A stretch of 5,582 nucleotides of DNA, taken from positions 1 to 5,582 of the forward strand of contig WTCI01000304.1 of NCBI GenBank assembly GCA_013138655.1, read 5' to 3'. Origin of the DNA: Desulfuromonadaceae bacterium. Its GTDB lineage: Bacteria; Desulfobacterota; Desulfuromonadia; Desulfuromonadales; Geopsychrobacteraceae. How positions within the stretch are numbered: position 1 is the first letter of the stretch; each line of letters begins with the position of its first letter. Under the pieces are notes generated by a model, which was not told the origin of the DNA, did no database searches, and worked only from the letters and a program-made list of their open reading frames with translations. The translations under genes and the position numbers were made by a program. This document shows, one piece after another, positions 1 through 5,582 of the stretch.

Positions 1-16
1 GGGCTGTTCTAGGCAT
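1..16 (-). CDS. Possible 5' end of a Y1/IS200-type transposase (partial, runs off the left edge)
   Basis: On the minus strand an ATG at 16-14 opens a frame reading M-P-R-T-A before the window ends. Many REP-associated or IS200-like Y1 transposases begin with MPRTAR or MPRxAR, and the DNA upstream (46-69) is the GGGGACAG/ATTTATT type of repeat that I associate with such genes. Only five codons are visible and there is no purine-rich ribosome binding site in front of the ATG, so this is a suggestion resting on context. It could equally be chance. Confidence 0.25.
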
Positions 17-45
17 AGGGGGATGTTAGCAATTTCAAGAAAAGG

Positions 46-69
46 TGGCAATAAAATAAATCTGTCCCC
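46..69. repeat. Left copy of a short dispersed repeat (TGGCAATAAA...CTGTCCC)
   Basis: This stretch starts TGGCAATAAA and ends CTGTCCCC. A closely similar stretch lies at 5479-5501 in the same orientation, with about 20 of 24 aligned positions the same when a gap is allowed in each copy. It sits in AT-rich DNA unlike the neighbouring GC-rich genes. From memory, GGGGACAG followed by an ATTTATT-like stretch (as read on the minus strand) recurs in proteobacterial genomes around Y1-type transposase genes. Here it would lie about 30 nt upstream of the possible transposase start at 16. The match between the copies is seen directly; the mobile-element link is inferred. Confidence 0.5.
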
Positions 70-98
70 TTTTCTCCTTTTTTTTCTCCTTTTCTCTT
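65..98 (+). other. 34-nt uninterrupted polypyrimidine run upstream of uridine phosphorylase
   Basis: Every base from 65 to 98 is C or T, mostly CCTTTT/CTCC blocks, so the opposite strand is pure purine. It begins inside the end of the left repeat copy and ends about 80 nt before the udp start. No -35/-10 pair with acceptable spacing was found between 1 and 179. The role of the tract is therefore unknown: it may be mobile-element sequence or a low-complexity spacer. Confidence 0.6.
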
Positions 99-169
99 GC
101 TGCGCTCTCTGCGTGCTCAAGCGACTGAAAAGAGCGGGCGAGAGATGCTTTTTCGGTTTTTCAACAAAA

Positions 170-175
170 AGGAAG
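170..175 (+). promoter_or_regulatory. Ribosome binding site of the uridine phosphorylase gene
   Basis: AGGAAG ends 4 nt before the ATG at 180. The spacing is a little short, but it is the only purine-rich Shine-Dalgarno-like element near the start and it supports the ATG at 180. The protein beginning there aligns with enterobacterial uridine phosphorylase from its first residues, including His8. Confidence 0.6.
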
Positions 176-179
176 CCCT

Positions 180-992
180 ATGAGCAACGACATCAAATAC
201 CACATCGGTTTCGGCCGGGAGGATCTGGGCGAAAACCCTCCGACCATCACCCTTCTTTGCGGTGACCCGGAGCGGGCGCGATTGATCGCGGAAGAAATGC
301 CGGAGGTGCGCCTCGAAAAGGGGCTGTCCACCAAGCGCGGTCTGCACAGCTACCTTGCGGCCCTGCCCGACGGCCGCCGCCTCATCTCCGCCACCAGCGG
401 CATGGGTGCGCCCTCCTTAAGCATCGTGGTCAACGAACTTTTCGACCTGGGCATCCGCACCTTCATCCGCGTCGGCACCTGCGGCTCGCTGCAACCGGAG
501 GTGAGGGTCGGCAGCGTGGTCATCTCGCGCGCCGCCCTGTGCCGACAGGGAGCGGCGAGCGACATCGCCCCGGTCGAATACCCGGCGGCCGCCAACCCTT
601 TTCTGACCGTCGCCCTGGTCGAGGCGGCCAAAAAGCTGAAAGCCGACTGGCACATAGGCATCACCGCCTCGGTGGACACCTTTTACGAGGGACAGGAACG
701 AACGGAATCGTCGGCCAACAAGCACCTGCTGCGCCGCTTGGTAGGCATCAACGAGGAATACCGCCACCTCAACATCCTCAATTACGAAATGGAGGCCGGC
801 ACCCTGTTTAAAATGGCCGGGGTCTACGGCTTTGCCGCCGGGTGCGTGTGCGCCGTGATCGCCGGGCGCACATCGAGTGAAGAGGTGGTGCTGGAAGAGA
901 AAAGAAAGGCGGAAAAAAACGCCATAGCCGTGGCCCTGCAGGCGGTGATGGAGATGGACACGGAATATCTGCAACCCAAGTACTGGCGGTAA
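180..992 (+). CDS. udp: Uridine phosphorylase (nucleoside phosphorylase family, EC 2.4.2.3)
   Basis: This cytosolic pyrimidine salvage enzyme splits uridine with phosphate into uracil and ribose-1-phosphate. The 270 residues align along their whole length with the 253-residue E. coli Udp. Visible active-site residues are His8, the phosphate-loop GDPER (Gly28, Arg32), Arg53, and RVGTCG with Arg97 and Thr100. Gln172 and Arg174 lie in GQER, the uracil-reading pair that separates uridine from purine phosphorylases. Glu203-Met204-Glu205 in NYEMEA contact the ribose, and Arg230 is also present. A long stretch with LVEAAK and GITAS-DTFY is nearly the E. coli wording. The extra length is a few residues around 40-50 and a C-terminal tail of about 10 residues ending KYWR. 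The gene stands alone, convergent with the lipocalin-like gene, with only 25 bp between the stop codons. Exact substrate breadth (uridine against deoxyuridine or thymidine) cannot be read from sequence. Confidence 0.95.
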   Translation: MSNDIKYHIGFGREDLGENPPTITLLCGDPERARLIAEEMPEVRLEKGLSTKRGLHSYLAALPDGRRLISATSGMGAPSLSIVVNELFDLGIRTFIRVGTCGSLQPEVRVGSVVISRAALCRQGAASDIAPVEYPAAANPFLTVALVEAAKKLKADWHIGITASVDTFYEGQERTESSANKHLLRRLVGINEEYRHLNILNYEMEAGTLFKMAGVYGFAAGCVCAVIAGRTSSEEVVLEEKRKAEKNAIAVALQAVMEMDTEYLQPKYWR

Positions 993-1017
993 AGCCGGTG
1001 AGGAGTGAGGCGCTTTT

Positions 1018-2178
1018 TTACGGATTTTCCTCATACCCCGTCAGCTCCACATAACCGTAGCCGCCAACAGGCCTGCCGCGGGAGCGGCCCTTCACCTTTA
1101 CCGCCCCTTCCCAGTAGCGCACCGCAGCCCGCCACTCCTGATCGGCCACCAGGGGCTCGACATCCAGCGCCAGCCCTTCGGTCGGGATGCGCAGTCGCCA
1201 GCGGGCCGGATAGCGCGCCCTGCCATCGGAGCTTCGCCAGGTATCGAGGACCTCGATTTCGACTTCGGACAATAAAAGGGAACGGCTGCCTCCGTCCGGC
1301 TCAACGAGGGTACCCCGGCTGAAGGGGTCAGCGCTTCCATCTTTTCGTCGCAACTGGTAAAATATGAGATCACGGCCATCATCGAGCTGCAGGGCAAACC
1401 AGTCCCAACCGACCTGATTCTCGCCCAGGGCGCTTGTACCCCATTCGCGGTCAAACCAGCTTGTCCCCTCAACGGCGAACGTTTGATCACCGATACGCAC
1501 CCTGCCGCCGGTTTCCAGACGGGACAGGGAGTAGTAGTACGAGGCATTGCCCGCCTCGTCGCTTTTTTGGCTCAGGCCGCCCTCCCCCTGCAGAACCACC
1601 GGCTTGTCGCTCTCCAAGGTAAGATCGATGCCGACCTTTTCCTGCCCGGACTTCAGGTGCAACGGGAAAAAACCGCCCGCAGAACCTTCTGCGCTCCAGT
1701 TCTCCAGCCACACCCGAAACGGCTCTGCCTCGGCCCCTGCCAGCCCCAGGGCCTGCCTGCTGAAGCGCTCGAAATTGTAGAAACGCCCCCCGGCAACATC
1801 GGTCAAGGCGAAGTGGGCCATGTAAACCTGCCCGGTTCCCCAGCGCGAAGAGCGTTGGGGCCTACTCGGCGTCAGAGCGAAGCGGAAAAAAGTCAGCTGA
1901 TACCCGAATCGCCGACCCCCCTCCCCCTGCAGGTTGCCCGTAAAATACCACCACTCGTTCTTGTACGCCGGGTGAGCTCCGTGATCGGCCGGAAAAACGA
2001 AGTCCCTCACCTGCCAAGCCCTGGAAAACCCTTCCGCCCCATTTCCACTAAGGAGGCGCGACACCCTGAACTGATCTCTATCGGGCAATGGGGGTGGCTG
2101 CCCTTTTATCACCCAAAAAACGGCTGCCGCAGTAACCGCCAGAAACAGCAGAATCCAAAGTCCGCCTTTGAAACGCAT
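1018..2178 (-). CDS. Membrane-anchored lipocalin-like protein, AttH / CrtC-like (COG5621-type 'predicted secreted hydrolase')
   Basis: This is a 386-residue envelope protein of the AttH family, whose members have two lipocalin-like beta-barrel halves and are related in fold to carotenoid 1,2-hydratase (CrtC). One hydrophobic segment (about 7-24) follows Arg/Lys, with no lipobox Cys, so it looks like an inner-membrane anchor or uncleaved signal with the body in the periplasm. Family hallmarks are FPADHGAHPAYKNEWWYFTG (62-81), MAHFALTD (120-127), GTSWFDREWG (238-247), GWDWFALQLDDG (257-268) and GYGYVELTGY (373-382). The N-terminal half spans roughly 55-250 and the C-terminal half 255-382. The ATG at 2178 has GGAGGAG a few bases upstream, inside the last codons of the permease gene, which stops 3 bp before it, so the two are translationally linked. 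The 'hydratase' and 'hydrolase' names in databases are not backed by anything here. Position behind an FtsX-type ABC transporter argues for binding or handing over a lipophilic substrate. Confidence 0.9.
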   Translation of the reverse strand: MRFKGGLWILLFLAVTAAAVFWVIKGQPPPLPDRDQFRVSRLLSGNGAEGFSRAWQVRDFVFPADHGAHPAYKNEWWYFTGNLQGEGGRRFGYQLTFFRFALTPSRPQRSSRWGTGQVYMAHFALTDVAGGRFYNFERFSRQALGLAGAEAEPFRVWLENWSAEGSAGGFFPLHLKSGQEKVGIDLTLESDKPVVLQGEGGLSQKSDEAGNASYYYSLSRLETGGRVRIGDQTFAVEGTSWFDREWGTSALGENQVGWDWFALQLDDGRDLIFYQLRRKDGSADPFSRGTLVEPDGGSRSLLLSEVEIEVLDTWRSSDGRARYPARWRLRIPTEGLALDVEPLVADQEWRAAVRYWEGAVKVKGRSRGRPVGGYGYVELTGYEENP

Positions 2179-2181
2179 CGG

Positions 2182-4725
2182 TCACTCCTCCCGCAGTGCC
2201 GCAGCCGGCGAAGTGCGAGCCATGCGCAGCGCCGGATAGATGCCGGCCAAAAGGGCCGCAACCAGTGCCAGGATGAGCGCCTGAAGCAGGATCTGCGGAT
2301 CGATGGCCATCTGCATGGTCCAGCCGAAGGAGCGGCGGTTGATCACGAAGATCAGCACCAGAGCCTGGATTATACCGAGGGGAAGGGCCAGCAAACCGGC
2401 GACCAGGCCGATCAGGCCCGTTTCGAGTCCCACCAGTCCCCACAGCTGTCGCGGCGTCAGTCCCGTGGCCCGCAGCACGGCCAGTTCCCGGGAGCGCTCC
2501 AGCTGCATCGCCATCAGGGCATTGAGAATGCCCACGAAAGCCACCACAATGGCGAGCAGGCGCAGCACCCCGGTAATGGCAAAGGTGCGGTCGAAGGTGG
2601 CCAGGGAAGCCTGGCGCAAGGAGCGGTTGGAATAGACCTCCACCTGCTGCATCCCGGCCGATTTTCGACGGACCTCATCCACCAGTATTTCTACATCCCC
2701 CCCTTTTTTTCGGTAAAGGGCCAGGGCGTCGACGCTCCGATCGTTCCAGAAGCGGCCGTAAACCTTGCGGCTGATAGTCACCCGCCCCCGATCGGATGCA
2801 TAGTCATAGTAGATGCCCGCAATGGGGAAGGTTTTATTGCCCCGGTCGGTGCGCAGCTCCACCGTATCGCCGACCTGAAGGTCGTGGTGGTAAGCATATG
2901 GCTCGGAAATGATGACGGCACCTTCCTCAAAAGCGCGCCAGGCCCTTTCCTCATCCCCCGTTTTGAACTGGTAACGAGCAAAGGCTTCAGGAGGCAGATC
3001 CACAACAAAAAGCTCGCTGACACCCCTTTCGCTCTCCAGGAATAGCCGCCGGGTGGTGGCGGTCTCCTTGACCTGCGGCAGGCCGCAGAGTCGCTCTACC
3101 AGGGCCGGCTCAAGAGGGTTCCTGCCGGGCCCGGTACGGCTGACGTCCACGGAGGTCACGTAGACGTCGGCCAACAGGTGGCTTTCCAGCCAGTGGGCCA
3201 CGGTCGAACGGAAACTGTCGATCATGATACCGATACCGACGGTGGCCGATACCGCCACCACCAGGGCAGCGATGGCCACTCCGGTGCGGCTCAACGAGGC
3301 GATGATGCCGCGGGTCGCCATTTTACCCAACACCCCGAAGATCGCCCCCATCACAGGCTGAAAAAAACGCAGCACAAAAACAGCGATTCCCGGAACGAGC
3401 AAGGCCGCCCCTCCGACCAGAGCAAAGAGACCGAAAAATCCCCCGACGATGCTTTTACCGGAAACCCAAATGGCGCCCGACCCGGTCAGAATAACCACCC
3501 CTCCGACCAGGGCGGCCAGGGGAAGCAACCGGCGCGCCTTATTCTCGATCTCCGAGCGGCGCAGCAAGGCAGGGGCGGAGGTGCGGGTCGCCTCCCATGC
3601 CGGCACCACGGCGGCGGCCAACGTTGCTCCCAGCCCGAACCCCAGCCACTTGCAAAAAGACAGGGGGGTAAAGAACAATTTCTGCACGGTGAGAACGAAG
3701 TAAAGGTCGTTGATGGTGCGGGTTACCAGGCGCAACAGGCCTTCGCCCAGGACAGCACCGAGCGCCAGGCCGAGGGCGGTGCCGAGCAGTCCGACCACCA
3801 CCGCCTCCCCCAGAATGAGGGCGAAGATCTGGCGCCTGGTAACCCCGAGGGTGCGCAGCGCCCCAAGAATCGACCGGCGCTGTAAAATGGAGAAGGTCAT
3901 GGTGTTGTAAATCAGGAACATGCCCACCAGAAGGGCCAGCAGGCTCAAGGCGCTCAGATTGAGCTGAAAGGCCCGCGTCATTTTCTCCATGCCGCGGCTG
4001 CGCGACGCCGAGGGGATGATCTGCGCCTCGGCAGGCAGTTTTGCCCGCAAAGCAGCCAGCGCCTTCAACTCCGCCTCTTCCGGCGGGAGGATGAGGTCGA
4101 TACGTGAAAGGACGCCTTGGCGGCCGAAAAGTTCCTGGGCGGTGGCAATGTCGGTAATCACCAGCGTGCTTAAGGCCAGACGGGTGACCTCGTCGCCGGC
4201 TTCCAGCACTGCGATCAGGGTCAAAGAGCGCTCCACCCCCTGGATGGACAAGGAAAAGGTGCTGCCCACATCGACCAGCAAGCGAGCAGCGGTTCCGGCC
4301 TCCAGCAGGGCGGTCCCCGGTTCGGTCAGAAACCGGGTAAAGTCGCTCTGTTGTCGAGGTTGGGGGGTATAGTCGCGAAAGGAGGCTTCGGCAAAGGGAT
4401 CGATTCCGACCAGTCGCATGGTCAGACCGGGCACAGCGGGCACCCCGACATACCCCTCGACCACCGGTGCGGATGCGCGAAATCCCGCCTCCACCCGCAA
4501 GGTGCGGTACACCTCTTCGGCCAGACCTCCCGGTCCGCCGACCACCTCGTGGGTGGCCCGCCCCGCAACCGTTTGCGCCGACAGGCGAAAGGCCCGCAGG
4601 GCACTGTCGTTGGCCAGATCGATGGCAACGACCACCGCCACCCCCAGGGCTATGCCCGATACGGCAAAAACCAGCTGCAGGGGATGACGCCCCAGGTAGC
4701 GCAAGCTGGCCCGCCACAAAATCAT
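2182..4725 (-). CDS. ABC transporter permease, FtsX/MacB family, double-length (AttF-AttG-like)
   Basis: This inner-membrane permease has 847 residues. Helix 1 (about 17-37) is followed by a periplasmic domain (38-255), then helices at about 258-280, 303-334 and 360-376, which form the first FtsX unit with the cytoplasmic coupling stretch RRSILGALRTLGVTRRQI (283-300). A middle hairpin (403-420, 427-452) leads to helix 7 (482-503), a second periplasmic domain (504-715), and helices at about 716-739, 763-795 and 811-831. This second FtsX unit has RSRELAVLRATGLTPRQL (744-761) and the typical tail YPALRMARTSPAAALREE. Ten helices with two periplasmic domains is the layout of long FtsX permeases such as YbbP. 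Its ATG overlaps the ATPase stop as ATGA, and GGAG within the ATPase's last codons acts as ribosome binding site. Together with the AttH-like gene it fits an AttEFGH-type exporter in which AttF and AttG are fused. LolC/E-like or YbbP-like labels are possible alternatives; the substrate is unknown. Confidence 0.95.
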   Translation of the reverse strand: MILWRASLRYLGRHPLQLVFAVSGIALGVAVVVAIDLANDSALRAFRLSAQTVAGRATHEVVGGPGGLAEEVYRTLRVEAGFRASAPVVEGYVGVPAVPGLTMRLVGIDPFAEASFRDYTPQPRQQSDFTRFLTEPGTALLEAGTAARLLVDVGSTFSLSIQGVERSLTLIAVLEAGDEVTRLALSTLVITDIATAQELFGRQGVLSRIDLILPPEEAELKALAALRAKLPAEAQIIPSASRSRGMEKMTRAFQLNLSALSLLALLVGMFLIYNTMTFSILQRRSILGALRTLGVTRRQIFALILGEAVVVGLLGTALGLALGAVLGEGLLRLVTRTINDLYFVLTVQKLFFTPLSFCKWLGFGLGATLAAAVVPAWEATRTSAPALLRRSEIENKARRLLPLAALVGGVVILTGSGAIWVSGKSIVGGFFGLFALVGGAALLVPGIAVFVLRFFQPVMGAIFGVLGKMATRGIIASLSRTGVAIAALVVAVSATVGIGIMIDSFRSTVAHWLESHLLADVYVTSVDVSRTGPGRNPLEPALVERLCGLPQVKETATTRRLFLESERGVSELFVVDLPPEAFARYQFKTGDEERAWRAFEEGAVIISEPYAYHHDLQVGDTVELRTDRGNKTFPIAGIYYDYASDRGRVTISRKVYGRFWNDRSVDALALYRKKGGDVEILVDEVRRKSAGMQQVEVYSNRSLRQASLATFDRTFAITGVLRLLAIVVAFVGILNALMAMQLERSRELAVLRATGLTPRQLWGLVGLETGLIGLVAGLLALPLGIIQALVLIFVINRRSFGWTMQMAIDPQILLQALILALVAALLAGIYPALRMARTSPAAALREE

Positions 4726-5417
4726 CGCACGGTCTCCTTCTCGAAAAGACGCCCTTCACGGATGGTCAGCACCCGGTCGGCCAAAGCGGCCGCCTCGGCG
4801 CTGTGGGTGACCATCAGCAGCGTCTTGCCTGCCCTGCGCACCAGGCGATCCAGCAAATCAAGGACCTGCCGGCCGGTATCGACATCGAGATTGCCGGTCG
4901 GTTCATCGGCCAGCAGCAAAAGCGGTTCGTGAATAAGGGCTCGGGCCACGGCCACCCGCTGCTGTTCGCCTCCCGAAAGCCGATCCGGATAACTGGCACA
5001 GCGGTCGGCCAGGCCGACCTCTTCCAGCAGTTCCCCGACCCGGCGCCGCTGCTGCGGCCCTATTTTCCCTTTCAGCTCAAGCGGTAGAAGGAGATTTTCC
5101 TCCACGGTCAAGGTGGGAATCAGATTATAGAACTGAAAAACAAAGCCGATATGGTCGCGACGAAAAAGGGTCCTTTGGTGTTCGGACAAGCGGCTTAAGA
5201 AGATGCCGCCGACCATCACCTCGCCGGAGTTCGGCAGCTCGATACCGCTGATCAGATTGAGAAGGGTCGACTTTCCCGAGCCGCTGCGGCCCAGAAGAAC
5301 CACAAATTCCCCTTCTTGGACAGCGGCGTACAAATCGCGAAAAATGACCCGCTCGCTCTCTCCTTCCCGAAAGGATTTGGCCAAACCGCGCAGCTCAATC
5401 AAAGGGGTAGCATCCAA
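4722..5417 (-). CDS. ABC transporter ATP-binding protein, LolD/MacB/FtsE class (AttE-like)
   Basis: This cytoplasmic ATPase should dimerise under the permease and power it. All motifs are intact in 231 residues: Walker A GRSGSGKST (43-51), Q-loop Gln95 in GFVFQFYNLIP, signature LSGGEQQ (147-153), Walker B LLLLADEP (167-173) with catalytic Glu172, D-loop GNLD (175-178) and switch His205 in MVTHS. FQFYNLIPTLTVEEN and ADEPTGNLD are typical of the LolD/MacB/FtsE group that pairs with FtsX permeases. The start is a TTG at 5417: the next codon upstream that matters in this frame is a TGA three codons before it, and the ATGs nearby (5430, 5413) are out of frame. GAGGG sits 6 nt before the TTG, and the first beta strand (PLIELRGLAKSF) needs this N-terminus. 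The stop overlaps the permease ATG by 4 bp. It is the first gene of the three-gene operon. Confidence 0.97.
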   Translation of the reverse strand: MDATPLIELRGLAKSFREGESERVIFRDLYAAVQEGEFVVLLGRSGSGKSTLLNLISGIELPNSGEVMVGGIFLSRLSEHQRTLFRRDHIGFVFQFYNLIPTLTVEENLLLPLELKGKIGPQQRRRVGELLEEVGLADRCASYPDRLSGGEQQRVAVARALIHEPLLLLADEPTGNLDVDTGRQVLDLLDRLVRRAGKTLLMVTHSAEAAALADRVLTIREGRLFEKETVR

Positions 5418-5423
5418 TTTTTG

Positions 5424-5428
5424 CCCTC
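5424..5428 (-). promoter_or_regulatory. Ribosome binding site supporting the TTG start of the ATPase
   Basis: On the minus strand GAGGG lies 6 nt before the TTG at 5417-5415. The frame is closed by a TGA three codons upstream of that TTG, and no ATG or GTG is available in frame between them. This site is therefore what decides the start. An out-of-frame ATG at 5430-5428 overlaps the same GAGGG. Confidence 0.65.
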
Positions 5429-5456
5429 ATATTTGACCCTTATTTCACTTTATAAA

Positions 5457-5484
5457 ATGATACCTTAACAGGATTTTCTGGCAA
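5457..5484 (-). promoter_or_regulatory. Candidate sigma70-type promoter for the ABC transporter/lipocalin operon
   Basis: On the minus strand TTGCCA (5484-5479) and TATCAT (5462-5457) are 16 bp apart, each one base from the consensus hexamer. Transcription would start near 5450, giving a leader of about 30 nt before the TTG of the ATPase. The -35 box lies inside the right copy of the TGGCAATAAA repeat. No other hexamer pair in 5418-5582 looked as good. This is a match by eye only. Confidence 0.5.
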
Positions 5485-5501
5485 TAAATAGAGCCTGTCC
5501 C
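5479..5501. repeat. Right copy of the short dispersed repeat (TGGCAATAAA...CTGTCCC)
   Basis: Same orientation as the copy at 46-69: ten identical bases TGGCAATAAA, then a TA-rich link, then CTGTCCC. Beyond these limits the two flanks do not resemble each other clearly. The copies bracket the four genes as a direct repeat about 5.4 kb apart. They more likely mark edges of separate small mobile elements than ends of one large element, because the genes between are ordinary housekeeping or transport genes. Confidence 0.5.
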
Positions 5502-5504
5502 AAA

Positions 5505-5533
5505 GTCGAGGTTTTTCAGAAATCAATTTCGAC
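5505..5533. repeat. Imperfect inverted repeat next to the right repeat copy
   Basis: GTCGA at 5505-5509 is complementary to TCGAC at 5529-5533. In plus-strand RNA the pairing extends inward by two G-U and two T-A pairs (GTCGAGGTT against AATTTCGAC), leaving an 11-nt loop. Small imperfect palindromes of this kind occur beside Y1 transposase genes (REP-like sequences). Lacking a T run, it does not look like a terminator. Its assignment to a mobile element is inferred from the neighbouring repeat. Confidence 0.35.
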
Positions 5534-5581
5534 GCAGCTTGTTGCAGTGTAAAAATTCCAGGGTATTTCAATTCGTGGGGA
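5516..5581 (-). pseudogene. Possible broken N-terminus of a Y1/REP-associated transposase (partial, enters from the right edge)
   Basis: Reading the minus strand from 5581, an open stretch of 21 codons begins S-P-R-I-E-I-P, continues W-N-F-Y and T-A-T-S, and stops at a TGA at 5518-5516. Y1 transposases of the REP-associated type commonly begin MxRxLRIE(Y/F)PGAFYHVTSRG, and the spacing of RIE, P, FY and TS matches. If so, the gene is cut short by a stop codon after about 21 residues and the rest is missing. A second frame (5580 to 5440) stays open for 46 codons to a TAA and is an alternative reading. The stretch is too short for certainty. Confidence 0.25.
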
Positions 5582-5582
5582 A

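Noticed and set aside
23..265. An 80-codon plus-strand frame overlapping the udp start
   Set aside because: The first part translates the pyrimidine tract into a run of Leu/Phe/Ser/Cys that mimics a signal peptide, the rest is out of phase with udp, and there is no ribosome binding site of note.
993..1017. Possible bidirectional terminator between the convergent udp and lipocalin-like genes
   Set aside because: AAAGCC can pair with GGC-GCTTT only with a two-base bulge and a 12-nt loop, followed by six Ts (some used in the stem). The stem is too weak to call a terminator, although the position is right.
1018..2178. Annotation of the lipocalin-like gene as a carotenoid 1,2-hydratase enzyme
   Set aside because: The fold relationship is likely, but there are no carotenoid genes nearby and the ABC transporter context fits the AttH group better.
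1483..3045. A 520-codon open frame on the plus strand, antisense to the lipocalin-like and permease genes
   Set aside because: It lies wholly opposite two well-recognised genes, its translation is rich in Gln, His, Arg and Pro with no family resemblance, and long antisense frames are expected in GC-rich coding DNA.
3539..4759. A 406-codon minus-strand frame overlapping the permease gene in another phase
   Set aside because: The translation is Gly/Arg/Ser/Cys-rich low-complexity sequence, while the in-phase frame gives a clean FtsX permease.
1..5582. CRISPR arrays, tRNA or rRNA genes, riboswitches
   Set aside because: No regularly spaced repeats, tRNA-like cloverleaf or rRNA-like sequence was seen; intergenic DNA is confined to about 180 bp at the left, 25 bp in the middle and 165 bp at the right.

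Overview
The window is high-GC Gram-negative chromosomal DNA. It carries four well-supported genes in two convergent blocks, flanked on both edges by AT-rich DNA that looks like debris of small Y1 (IS200/REP-associated) transposase elements. Codon use and the repeat style suggest a deltaproteobacterium of the Desulfuromonas/Geobacter kind. That placement is an impression from memory, not a computed result.

Layout. Positions 1-179 are AT-rich and non-coding except for a possible transposase start codon at the extreme left edge (minus strand). They hold one copy of a short repeat and a 34-nt uninterrupted pyrimidine run. Positions 180-992 (plus) encode a uridine phosphorylase with all the expected phosphate, uracil and ribose contacts. 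A 25-bp gap separates it from a tightly packed minus-strand operon. Reading in its own direction, this operon is a LolD/MacB-type ABC ATPase (5417 to 4722, TTG start), a 10-helix FtsX-family permease of 847 residues (4725 to 2182, ATGA overlap with the ATPase), and a membrane-anchored lipocalin-like protein of the AttH/CrtC-like family (2178 to 1018, 3 bp after the permease). Positions 5418-5582 are AT-rich. They hold a good sigma70-like promoter for the operon, a second copy of the left-edge repeat, an inverted repeat, and a short stretch resembling a broken Y1 transposase N-terminus.

How the genes work together. ATPase, double-FtsX permease and envelope lipocalin match the set called AttEFGH in subsystem-style annotation, here with the two permease halves (AttF and AttG) in one polypeptide. 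The ATPase would drive the permease. The permease has two large periplasmic domains and would either push a substrate out of the inner membrane or transmit force to periplasmic partners. The lipocalin-like protein on the outer face of the membrane is the obvious candidate to receive or bind a lipophilic substrate. The substrate is unknown. The uridine phosphorylase is a separate salvage gene with no visible link to the operon.

I found no clearly new system. The most interesting points are the unknown substrate of the AttEFGH-like exporter and the way a mobile-element-type repeat appears to supply the -35 box of its promoter.
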